Source: Bradyrhizobium sp.
GTDB lineage: Bacteria > Pseudomonadota > Alphaproteobacteria > Rhizobiales > Xanthobacteraceae
Length of the DNA: 64,000 bases
Assembly (NCBI RefSeq): GCF_004799445.1
Contig: NZ_SSNA01000202.1
Coordinates: 1 to 64,000 of the forward strand
Direction of reading: 5' to 3'
The translations under genes and the position numbers were made by a program. The notes under the pieces are model-generated. The model did no database searches and was not told the DNA's origin. It worked only from the letters and a program-made list of their open reading frames with translations. Position 1 is the stretch's first letter. Each line of letters starts with the position of its first letter. Positions 8,102 to 15,510 of this stretch are shown here, piece by piece.

Positions 8102-8962
8102 ATGTCCAAGGGCCTGATTGACCTGATTTCCATTCTCGATCTCGAACCGCTCGAGGTGAACCTGTTTCGCGGCAACAGCCCGAAGACGAGCTGGCAGCGG
8201 GTGTTCGGCGGGCAGGTGATCGGGCAGGCGATGGTAGCGGCATGCCGTACCGTCGAAGGCCGGCTGCCGCATTCGCTGCATTGCTATTTCATCCTGCCGG
8301 GCGATCCGCAGATCCCGATCATCTACGAGGTCGAACGCCTGCGTGACGGCAAGAGCTATTCGACCCGACGGGTCACCGCGATCCAGCACGGCAATGCGAT
8401 CTTCTCGATCATGGTGTCGTTTCATGTCGAGGAGCATGGCGCGTTCGATCACCAGGACAAGATGCCCAACGTACCGCCGCCGGAAAAACTCACCGCCGAG
8501 GAAGTGGCCAAACAGCCGATGTTCCGCGAGATGCCGGAATTCATCCGTCGCTACTACGAATCCGACCGGCCGATCGAACTGCGGCCGGTCGAACTCAACC
8601 GCTATTTCGGCCAGAAGATCGAGGACGGCCGTATCCACGTCTGGATCCGCACCGCGTCGAAACTGTCAGACGATCCGGCGCTGCATATGTGCGCGCTGGC
8701 CTATGCGTCGGACTTCTCGCTGCTCGACGCGGCGATGGCGCGTTACGGACGGACGCTGTTCGACAAGCGTATGATGCCGGCAAGCCTCGATCACGCGATG
8801 TGGTTTCACCGGCCGTTTCGCGCCGACGAATGGCTGCTTTACGCCCAGGATTCCCCGAGCGCGCGAGGCGGCCGTGGCCTGACCCGGGGCATGATCTTCA
8901 AGCAGGACGGCACGCTGGTCGCCTCCGTTGCGCAGGAAGGCTCGCTGCGCGAGCGCAAGTAA
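8102..8962 (+). CDS. tesB: acyl-CoA thioesterase II
   Basis: TesB hydrolyses acyl-CoA to free fatty acid and CoA. The 286-aa protein is a double hotdog. The first half has VFGGQVIGQAMVAACRTV and HSLHCYFILPGDPQIPIIYEVERLRDGKSYSTRRV; the second has CALAYASDFSLLDAAM (with the catalytic-site aspartate), DHAMWFHRPFRADEWLLYAQDSP and VASVAQEGSLR (with the catalytic glutamine). Length and motif order match the E. coli enzyme. It stands alone, with a repeat upstream and a convergent gene ending 7 bp downstream. Confidence 0.95.
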   Translation: MSKGLIDLISILDLEPLEVNLFRGNSPKTSWQRVFGGQVIGQAMVAACRTVEGRLPHSLHCYFILPGDPQIPIIYEVERLRDGKSYSTRRVTAIQHGNAIFSIMVSFHVEEHGAFDHQDKMPNVPPPEKLTAEEVAKQPMFREMPEFIRRYYESDRPIELRPVELNRYFGQKIEDGRIHVWIRTASKLSDDPALHMCALAYASDFSLLDAAMARYGRTLFDKRMMPASLDHAMWFHRPFRADEWLLYAQDSPSARGGRGLTRGMIFKQDGTLVASVAQEGSLRERK

Positions 8963-8969
8963 AGTGCGT

Positions 8970-9851
8970 TCAGGCGTTGGCGGGCGGGCGCCTTTCGACC
9001 AATGCGGTTTGCGACACCTGCCAGCCTATGAACCAGCGCATCACCCAGGGAATCGGGATGACGAAGGCGCATGCAATGAACGTGACCAGCGAACGCCACA
9101 GAAATGCGAGCCCGGTCGCATCGAAAACAACCTCGCGACGGGTACCTTCAATGTGACGGCACATCCATCGGATCTGCGCCGTGTAGACCCAGGCCCAGCC
9201 AACAATGGTGATCACCGAAACGAACGCAAGGATGTTCCAGCCGAGATAGCCCCAGAACGAGCCGGAGAAACTGAGCCCGAGCGGCTGGCCGTTCGAGCTG
9301 ATGTTCGCGACAAACCATTTGATCAGCAGCCAGTACAACACGATCTGCACGATGAGCATCAGGTTATTCAGCCATTGCGGTCCGGCGAACGCCACGCCGA
9401 TAATCAGGGCCAGAGCCGCGAAATACCACATCAGCGTCACGGGCCGACCGGTGAATGTCAGGTTCGGTCGCCCCGGAACATGCACGCAGGATACGATCCA
9501 CTGGCAGTACATCACGACGACCCAGGGCATCGGGATGATGAATACAAGGCCGACGAACAAAGCCAGGCTGCGCCAGGTGAAGTCCCACAGCCCGAGATCG
9601 ATCGAAAGCGGGCCATCGTCATACCCACCGCCGCTCGGGGGCAGGCCGCCGGATCGCGGCATGGCCGGGGGATTGGTGCCCGCCAAAAGGCCCGGAATTT
9701 CCCCGGCCCGTTGCCAGTTCGCCATGCCCTCGGTCCAGACCAGCGTCTCCGCGGTGACCGCGCCCGCGGCAATCAACTCGCGCAGCCTGGCTTCCGGAAA
9801 GGGGCCTTGCTGCTGGCCTTGGGACGCAAAAAACCAGGATCGGCCGGCCAT
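8970..9851 (-). CDS. GYF_2 (DUF4339) domain membrane protein with DUF898-like repeats
   Basis: The 293-aa product starts with a GYF_2/DUF4339 domain (WFFASQGQQQGPFPEARLRELIAAGAVTAETLVWTEGMANW, residues 4-44), usually a peptide-binding module. A glycine/proline linker leads to a polytopic membrane part of about six segments. The membrane part contains an internal duplication: WRSLALFVGLVFIIPMPWV (about residue 96) resembles WRSLVTFIACAFVIPIPWV (about residue 260). The region resembles DUF898 proteins. The ATG at 9851 is used because GGGGAAT lies just upstream and the GYF domain starts there; the frame extends 32 codons further up without support. Function is unknown. Confidence 0.8.
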   Translation of the reverse strand: MAGRSWFFASQGQQQGPFPEARLRELIAAGAVTAETLVWTEGMANWQRAGEIPGLLAGTNPPAMPRSGGLPPSGGGYDDGPLSIDLGLWDFTWRSLALFVGLVFIIPMPWVVVMYCQWIVSCVHVPGRPNLTFTGRPVTLMWYFAALALIIGVAFAGPQWLNNLMLIVQIVLYWLLIKWFVANISSNGQPLGLSFSGSFWGYLGWNILAFVSVITIVGWAWVYTAQIRWMCRHIEGTRREVVFDATGLAFLWRSLVTFIACAFVIPIPWVMRWFIGWQVSQTALVERRPPANA

Positions 9852-10074
9852 ATTATTCCCCGAGGTGCTCTGGCGAGCGGCGGTATCGCCGGCTGAAAAA
9901 TCGATTATTGGTGAAATGCAACGGCCCCGAGGCGGCAGGCTATCCAACGAAGGTCGTTCGCGGCAATCGTTTTTCGGTTTTGCCTGTAATCTTTTTGTGC
10001 CATTTGCTTAAAAAGATGCCAGTGTTACGGGGTCGCCGCGCCGACCGGTATTCGAAAGAAATGAAGGCCTGAAC

Positions 10075-10413
10075 ATGAAGCTCGTTGTCGCCATTATCAA
10101 ACCCTTCAAGCTTGACGAGGTCCGCCAGGCGCTGACCGCCATCGGCGTCCACGGCATGACGGTGACCGAGGTCAAGGGTTACGGCCGCCAGAAGGGCCAT
10201 ACGGAGATTTATCGCGGCGCCGAATATGTGGTGAATTTCCTGCCGAAGCTGCGGATCGAAATCGCCGTCGCCTCGGATATCGCCGACAAGGCGGTCGAAG
10301 TCATTACTTCCAGCGCGCGCACCGGACAGATCGGCGACGGCAAGATATTCGTGACGCCGATCGATCATGCGTTGCGCATCCGGACCGGCGAAACCGACAG
10401 CGACGCGCTGTAA
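10075..10413 (+). CDS. glnK: nitrogen regulatory protein P-II (GlnK type), copy 1
   Basis: P-II proteins are trimeric sensors of 2-oxoglutarate, ATP/ADP and, through uridylylation, glutamine. GlnK blocks the ammonium channel AmtB when nitrogen is plentiful. The 112-aa sequence is canonical: MKLVVAIIKPFKLDEV, the T-loop VKGYGRQKGHTEIYRGAEY with the modifiable tyrosine at position 51, and TGQIGDGKIFV. It precedes amtB copy 1 by 74 bp. I see no sigma-54 promoter upstream (9948-10074), unlike copy 2 at 12100, so this pair may be controlled differently. Confidence 0.95.
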   Translation: MKLVVAIIKPFKLDEVRQALTAIGVHGMTVTEVKGYGRQKGHTEIYRGAEYVVNFLPKLRIEIAVASDIADKAVEVITSSARTGQIGDGKIFVTPIDHALRIRTGETDSDAL

Positions 10414-10487
10414 GCTCTCTTCGTCGCAGCCGGCAACGGCGCCAGGCCTGCGATCAACAAAATCATATCTGATTGGGGAAATACCAA

Positions 10488-11795
10488 ATGGGGGCACTCT
10501 TGTGTCGTGCAGCGAAGCCGGCTGCGCTGACTAGTCTTGTGGCCAGCTTCTCGTTTGCGACACCGGCTTTCGCCGGAACGTCCGATATCAGCGCCGCCGA
10601 CACCGCATGGATGATCGTTGCCACCGCGCTGGTGCTGATGATGACGCTGCCGGGCCTGGCGCTGTTCTATTCCGGCATGGTGCGAAAGAAGAACGTGCTG
10701 GCGACGATGGCGCAAAGCCTGGCGGCCGTTGCCGTCATATCCATCCTCTGGGTGGCGTTCGGTTATTCGCTGGTGTTCGTCGGCGACGGTCCGTGGCTTG
10801 GCACGCTGGACCGCTGGTTTCTCGCCGGGATGACCATGGACAGCGTCAACCCTGCGGCGAAGACGATTCCGGAGAGCCTGTTCATGCTCTACCAGATGAC
10901 GTTCGCGATCATTACCGTGGCGCTGGTGGCAGGCTCCGTCGCCGACCGCATGCGGTTCTCGGCCTATCTTTTGTTTTCCATTGGCTGGTTCGCGTTTGTC
11001 TACGTGCCGCTGGCGCACTGGGTTTGGGGCGGCGGCTTCCTCGCCACCGCGGGCGTGCTTGATTTTGCCGGCGGACTTGTCGTGCACCTCAGCGCCGGGG
11101 CCGGCGGCCTAGTCGCGGCCAAAGTGATGGGCCGGCGTCACGGCTATGGCACCGAAAATTTGTCGCCGTTCGATCTGTCGCTTGCGGTGATGGGCACCGG
11201 CCTGTTGTGGGTCGGCTGGTTCGGCTTCAATGGCGGCTCGGCGCTCGCGGCCAACTCGCGCGCGGTGATGGCGATCACCGCGACCCATCTGGCCGCCTGC
11301 GCCGGCGCGCTGACCTGGGGTGCGATCGAATGGTCGATCCAACGCAAGCCGTCGGTGCTGGGCATGATCTCCGGCGCGGTGGCGGGATTGGGAACGATTA
11401 CGCCGGCCTCCGGATTCGTCGCGCCATGGCATGGCATCGTGATCGGCGTGATTGCCGGGCTGGTGTGTTTCTGGGCCTGCACCTGGCTCAAGCGCCGCCT
11501 CAACTATGACGATTCGCTCGACGTGTTTGGCGTCCACGGCATCGGCGGAATGACCGGCGTCCTGCTGGCGGGGGTATTCGCGACCGCCTCGATCGGCGGG
11601 ACCTCCGGCCTGATCGAGGGTAATCCGCGACTTCTGCTGATCCAGCTTTATGGGATCGCCGTCACCCTGGCCTGGTCCGCCGGGGGTACTTACGTGCTGC
11701 TCAAACTGGTCAGCGCCTTCGTTCCGCTCCGGGTTTCCCTGCAGCAGGAAATGGAAGGCCTCGATATTTCGCAGCATGGCGAGGCGTTGCAGTAG
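10488..11795 (+). CDS. amtB: ammonium transporter AmtB, copy 1
   Basis: This trimeric inner-membrane ammonium channel has 435 aa: a signal-peptide-like start ending in TPAFA and 11 expected membrane spans. Pore features are visible: LYQMTFAIITVAL near the Phe gate, LVVHLSAG with the first pore histidine, WVGWFGFNGGS, and DVFGVHGIGGMTG with the second pore histidine. The C-terminal tail RVSLQQEMEGLDISQHGE is the usual GlnK-contact region. The ATG at 10488 follows GGGGAA at 10475-10480. It lacks the roughly 30-residue loop found in copy 2. It is probably co-transcribed with glnK copy 1. Confidence 0.95.
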   Translation: MGALLCRAAKPAALTSLVASFSFATPAFAGTSDISAADTAWMIVATALVLMMTLPGLALFYSGMVRKKNVLATMAQSLAAVAVISILWVAFGYSLVFVGDGPWLGTLDRWFLAGMTMDSVNPAAKTIPESLFMLYQMTFAIITVALVAGSVADRMRFSAYLLFSIGWFAFVYVPLAHWVWGGGFLATAGVLDFAGGLVVHLSAGAGGLVAAKVMGRRHGYGTENLSPFDLSLAVMGTGLLWVGWFGFNGGSALAANSRAVMAITATHLAACAGALTWGAIEWSIQRKPSVLGMISGAVAGLGTITPASGFVAPWHGIVIGVIAGLVCFWACTWLKRRLNYDDSLDVFGVHGIGGMTGVLLAGVFATASIGGTSGLIEGNPRLLLIQLYGIAVTLAWSAGGTYVLLKLVSAFVPLRVSLQQEMEGLDISQHGEALQ

Positions 11796-11982
11796 TATTT
11801 TCCTACCTCAATACCGTTTTCCTGCCCTGCTCGTGAGCATGATTATGTCGGCGTTCTGCCTTGCCTACTTTATGACCCACAGTGCCCAGTGTTTGGGCGC
11901 GACCGAATGGCGCAGTTCCGGGCAGGCCTGACAAACCCCGAAAACGCCCGCGTTCATAGTCCGTTAGGGGATGAGGCCGATC

Positions 11983-11998
11983 TGGCACGGCATTTGAT
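11983..11998 (+). promoter_or_regulatory. sigma-54 (RpoN) promoter of the second glnK-amtB operon
   Basis: TGGCACGGCATTTGAT matches the -24/-12 consensus TGGCACG-N4-TTGCW at every fixed position but one (A for C at 11997), with exact spacing. Transcription would start near 12009, about 90 bp before glnK copy 2. Sigma-54 with NtrC control is the established arrangement for glnK-amtB in Proteobacteria, so this fits induction under nitrogen limitation. I did not identify an NtrC binding site. The site lies in the 304-bp gap 11796-12099, where I see nothing else. Confidence 0.85.
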
Positions 11999-12099
11999 TC
12001 TACCTGCGCTGGCTGTGCCCGCGTAGTGAACTCCGCGTGGTGAACCTCAGTCGGGAACGCTCGGTCACGTCGGGATCGAGCCAAGCGGGGATAGTACCC

Positions 12100-12438
12100 A
12101 TGAAAATCGTTATGGCGATCATCAAGCCATTCAAACTCGAAGAAGTCCGCGACGCCCTGACCGCCATCGGCGTTCACGGTCTAACGGTGACTGAAGTCAA
12201 GGGATATGGCCGGCAGAAGGGCCACACTGAAATCTATCGCGGTGCTGAATACGCCGTGAGTTTCCTGCCCAAGATCAAGATTGAGGTCGCGGTCGCCACG
12301 GATCAGGTTGACAAAACCATCGAGGCAATCACGTCGGCAGCAAAAACCGGACAAATCGGCGACGGCAAGATCTTCGTCATCAACCTCGACCATGCGGTTC
12401 GCATCCGCACGGGAGAGGCAGATGCCGCAGCACTCTGA
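12100..12438 (+). CDS. glnK: nitrogen regulatory protein P-II (GlnK type), copy 2
   Basis: This 112-aa P-II protein is closely similar to copy 1 over its whole length (MKIVMAIIKPFKLEEVRDALTAIG; T-loop VKGYGRQKGHTEIYRGAEY with Tyr51; TGQIGDGKIFVINLDHAVRIRTGE). The ATG at 12100 has GGGGA (12087-12091) eight bases upstream; an upstream in-frame GTG is rejected because homology starts at MKIV. It follows a near-consensus sigma-54 promoter (11983-11998) and is followed after 37 bp by amtB copy 2, so this is the nitrogen-limitation-inducible glnK-amtB unit. Confidence 0.95.
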   Translation: MKIVMAIIKPFKLEEVRDALTAIGVHGLTVTEVKGYGRQKGHTEIYRGAEYAVSFLPKIKIEVAVATDQVDKTIEAITSAAKTGQIGDGKIFVINLDHAVRIRTGEADAAAL

Positions 12439-12475
12439 TCTCGCGCTCAACCTTATCCAATCAGGAGTAAACCAA

Positions 12476-13921
12476 ATGACGTTCAAGCGTCCCTTTAGCG
12501 CGGGATTGGCGGCCTTCGCAGTCGGCCTGTTCGCCGCAACCGCCGCCTATGCGGAACCAACTGTCAACAAGGGCGACAATGCCTGGATGCTGACCTCGAC
12601 CGTGCTGGTGCTGTTGATGACGATACCCGGTCTTGCGCTGTTCTATGGGGGCCTCGTTCGTTCCAAAAACATGCTCTCGGTGCTGATGCAGGTGTTCTAC
12701 ACCGTATGCATCGTAACCGTGATCTGGGCGCTTTATGGCTACAGCCTGGCCTTCACCGGAGGGTCCGACTTCGTCGGCGGCTTCTCGAAAGCCTTCCTGA
12801 TGGGCGTGACGCCGGACTCCAAGGCCGCGACGTTCAGCGTCGACGCCAACATCTCGGAGTTGGTGTATGTCTGCTTCCAGATGACCTTCGCGGCCATTAC
12901 GCCCGCGCTCATCGTCGGCGCGTTCGCCGAGCGCATGAAGTTCTCGGCCGTGGCCCTCTTCATCCCGCTCTGGGTGACGGTGATCTATTTCCCGATCGCG
13001 CACATGGTCTGGTACTGGGCCGGTCCGGACGCGATCTCGGATGCGGTCAAGGCGATTGCGGCGGCTGGATCGGACGCGGCGGCGAAGGCCACGGCCGAAG
13101 CCAAGCTTGCTGAAGTCAACGCCGACGCCGGCTGGATCTTCAAGAAGGGCGCGATCGACTTCGCCGGCGGCACCGTGGTGCATATCAACGCCGGTATCGC
13201 AGGTCTCGTCGGCGCGCTGCTGATCGGCAAGCGCACCGGCTACGGCAAGGACCTGATGGCTCCGCATTCGCTGACCATGTCGATGATCGGCGCTTCGCTG
13301 CTCTGGGTGGGCTGGTTCGGGTTCAACGCCGGATCGAATCTCGAAGCCAATGGCGGCGCGGCGCTCGCCATGACCAACTCCTTCGTCGCAACCGCGGCGG
13401 CGGCGCTGTCCTGGATGTTCGCCGAATGGATGATCAAGGGCCATCCCTCGGTGCTCGGCGCCATTTCAGGCGCGGTAGCAGGACTTGTGGCGGTCACACC
13501 CGCGGCCGGCTATTCCGGTCCGATGGGAGCGATCGTGCTCGGTCTGGTGGTCGGCGTGGTCTGCCTGTTCTTCGTCACCGTGGTCAAGAACGCGCTCGGC
13601 TATGACGACTCGCTCGACGTGTTCGGCGTCCACTGCATCGGTGGAATCATCGGCGCGCTCGGCACCGGCATCCTCGTCAATCCGGCGCTCGGCGGCGCCG
13701 GCATCATGGACTACACCACCGGCAAGATCGCCGACTACGACTTCTCGGCGCAGATGGTCTCCCAGATCTGGGGGGTCTGCACCACGCTGGTGTGGTCTGG
13801 CGTCGGTTCGGCCATTCTCTACAAGGTCGTCGATGTCATTGTCGGCCTGCGTGCCAATGTCGAAAGCGAACGCGAAGGCCTCGACATCACCGAGCACACT
13901 GAGCGCGCCTACAATATGTGA
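12476..13921 (+). CDS. amtB: ammonium transporter AmtB, copy 2
   Basis: The 481-aa ammonium channel has a cleavable signal (MTFKRPFSAGLAAFAVGLFAATAAYA), pore motifs VYVCFQMTFAAITPALIVGAF, TVVHINAGIAGLVG and DVFGVHCIGGIIGALG with the twin histidines, and a GlnK-contact tail ESEREGLDITEHTERAYNM. Compared with copy 1 it has an extra Ala/Lys/Glu-rich loop (about residues 185-215, DAVKAIAAAGSDAAAKATAEAK), common in alphaproteobacterial AmtB. The ATG at 12476 follows AGGAG. Expression is probably driven by the sigma-54 promoter before glnK copy 2, and the operon ends at a strong terminator at 14002. Confidence 0.96.
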   Translation: MTFKRPFSAGLAAFAVGLFAATAAYAEPTVNKGDNAWMLTSTVLVLLMTIPGLALFYGGLVRSKNMLSVLMQVFYTVCIVTVIWALYGYSLAFTGGSDFVGGFSKAFLMGVTPDSKAATFSVDANISELVYVCFQMTFAAITPALIVGAFAERMKFSAVALFIPLWVTVIYFPIAHMVWYWAGPDAISDAVKAIAAAGSDAAAKATAEAKLAEVNADAGWIFKKGAIDFAGGTVVHINAGIAGLVGALLIGKRTGYGKDLMAPHSLTMSMIGASLLWVGWFGFNAGSNLEANGGAALAMTNSFVATAAAALSWMFAEWMIKGHPSVLGAISGAVAGLVAVTPAAGYSGPMGAIVLGLVVGVVCLFFVTVVKNALGYDDSLDVFGVHCIGGIIGALGTGILVNPALGGAGIMDYTTGKIADYDFSAQMVSQIWGVCTTLVWSGVGSAILYKVVDVIVGLRANVESEREGLDITEHTERAYNM

Positions 13922-14001
13922 GTTCTCCCGGGGCGCGATCTCGCAAGGATCGCGCCCAGAACTACGGTTCGGGCACATACCCGGCAATGCCCCGACCGTT
14001 G

Positions 14002-14046
14002 AGGGGCTCCAGCGCAAGTTGGAGCCCCTTTCTTTTTTCTTTTTCT
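14002..14046 (+). terminator. Rho-independent terminator of glnK-amtB operon 2
   Basis: A perfect 10-bp stem, AGGGGCTCCA (14002-14011) with TGGAGCCCCT (14020-14029), encloses an eight-base loop and is followed by a T-rich tract (TTCTTTTTTCTTTTTC). It lies 81 bp after the amtB copy 2 stop codon. It is the strongest intrinsic terminator in the window and isolates the nitrogen operon from the following aminotransferase gene. Confidence 0.92.
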
Positions 14047-14185
14047 CAGGAATTTCAGGGACTGGAGAACGGCGGTTGCCGATGGTTAATCGCGTCTTAA
14101 CCTCGCCGTATCTATGGTGGTTTGATCCGCTTCCGGCCGGTCTCAACCTGCGATCGGCGGCTTCAAGAGTGCTGGCGCGACACCT

Positions 14186-15400
14186 ATGGCCATGACCGCT
14201 TCATCCCGCGCGCCGCAGGGCGCCGGAAGCCAGCAGAGCGAGCGCTCGCCCTTTGCGCGGGTCGCCGAATTGCTGGCGCCGTATCAGCCAGCTAAGCCAT
14301 TGATAACGCTGTCATTAGGTGAGCCGCAGCATCCGGTGCCCGGTTTCGTCGGCCCGGTCCTGGCCCAGCATATCGCCGAGTTCGGCCGCTATCCCATCGC
14401 CAAAGGCATCGAGCCGTTTCGACGGGCGGCGGCGGGCTGGCTCGGCAGGCGGTTTGAGCTAGCGCGGCCAATCGATCCCGAGTCAGAGCTTCTGGTGCTG
14501 AACGGCAGCCGCGAGGGCCTGTTCTTCGCAGCCCTTACCGCCGCCCGCTATGTCGGCGAGCGCAGGGGCAGGCCCGCGATCCTGATGCCCAATCCGTTTT
14601 ATCCCGCCTACGGCGCCGGCGCCCGCGCCGCCGGCTGCGAGCCGATCTATCTGCCGACCACGCCTGCGAATGGATTCCTGCCCGACCTCGATGCGCTCGA
14701 TGACGCGACGCTGGCCAGGACGGTCGCAATCTACATCGCGTCGCCGGCGAATCCGCAGGGCGCGGTGGCCTCAAGGGAATATTTCGGCCGCCTGAAAAAG
14801 CTTGCCGATCGTTTCGGCTTCATGATCCTGAGCGACGAGTGCTATTCGGAGATCTACACGCAAAAAGCCCCCGGCAGCATGCTGGAATGCGCCGGAGCGG
14901 ATTTTGCCAATGTCGTCGCGTTTCAATCGCTCTCGAAGCGGTCGAACCTGCCAGGCATGCGGGTCGGCTTTGCCGCCGGCGACAAGAAATTTCTCGCCCT
15001 GTTTCACGAGCTGCGCAATGTCGCGGCCCCCCAGGTGCCGGTGCCGCTGCAGCATGTCGCGGTCGCCGCCTATGGCGACGAGGCGCATGTCGAGGAAAAC
15101 CGGCGGCTGTACCGGATCAAGTTCGATCTCGCCGATCAGATTCTCGGCAATCGCTATGGCTATCGCCGCCCGGCCGGCGGCTTCTGCGTGTGGCTCGATG
15201 TCTCGGCCATGGGTGGCGACGAAGCGGCCACGGTGAAGCTTTACAGGGATGGTGGCGTTCGCGTCGTGCCCGGGAGTTACCTGGCACGGCAGCAGCCCGA
15301 CGGCAGCAATCCCGGGGCTGGTTATATTCGTCTGGCGCTGGTGGCGGACAGTGAAACAACAGCCGAGGCATTGCACCGGCTGGTCGAAATTCTGGACTGA
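14186..15400 (+). CDS. dapC: class I/II aminotransferase, probable N-succinyldiaminopimelate aminotransferase
   Basis: A fold-type I PLP enzyme of 404 aa. The start RSPFARVAELLAPYQPAKPLITLSLGEPQHPVP and VLNGSREGLFFAALTA resemble the DapC family, which makes N-succinyl-LL-diaminopimelate in the lysine/peptidoglycan pathway. ASPANPQGAV is the cofactor-binding NPxG region, LSDECYSEIY supplies the Asp/Tyr that contact PLP, and FQSLSKRSNLPGMRVGF holds the Schiff-base lysine. DapC fits the sequence style, but related transaminases cannot be excluded. A palindromic repeat and ftsK follow. Confidence 0.75.
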   Translation: MAMTASSRAPQGAGSQQSERSPFARVAELLAPYQPAKPLITLSLGEPQHPVPGFVGPVLAQHIAEFGRYPIAKGIEPFRRAAAGWLGRRFELARPIDPESELLVLNGSREGLFFAALTAARYVGERRGRPAILMPNPFYPAYGAGARAAGCEPIYLPTTPANGFLPDLDALDDATLARTVAIYIASPANPQGAVASREYFGRLKKLADRFGFMILSDECYSEIYTQKAPGSMLECAGADFANVVAFQSLSKRSNLPGMRVGFAAGDKKFLALFHELRNVAAPQVPVPLQHVAVAAYGDEAHVEENRRLYRIKFDLADQILGNRYGYRRPAGGFCVWLDVSAMGGDEAATVKLYRDGGVRVVPGSYLARQQPDGSNPGAGYIRLALVADSETTAEALHRLVEILD

Positions 15401-15401
15401 A

Positions 15402-15446
15402 GCATGATCCGGAGAAGCGGGAACCGGTTTTCCGACAAGATCATGC
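15402..15446. repeat. GCATGATC-type palindromic intergenic repeat, copy A
   Basis: GCATGATC (15402-15409) is inverted as GATCATGC (15439-15446), and the interior (CCGGAGAAGCGGGAACCGG, TTTTCCGA) adds further pairing. A second copy lies at 51851-51897 between hisA and hisF. Both lie directly after a stop codon, so the RNA hairpin may stabilise or attenuate the transcript end. This family is, from memory, widespread in Bradyrhizobium-type genomes. Confidence 0.7.
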
Positions 15447-15510
15447 GCAAACAAGAGGATGCGATTGCGATGCGATTCAATCGCAGCACAATCCAGTCGC
15501 GAAGGCCTAG

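Noticed and set aside
8928..9896. Plus-strand open frame of 322 codons opposite the GYF membrane protein
   Set aside because: It overlaps a clear minus-strand protein with membrane segments and a domain; the plus frame shows no motif.
9993..10008. Possible sigma-54 site before glnK copy 1 (TTGCT at 10004-10008)
   Set aside because: The -24 element at the right distance reads TTTTTG instead of TGGCAC, so the pair fails.
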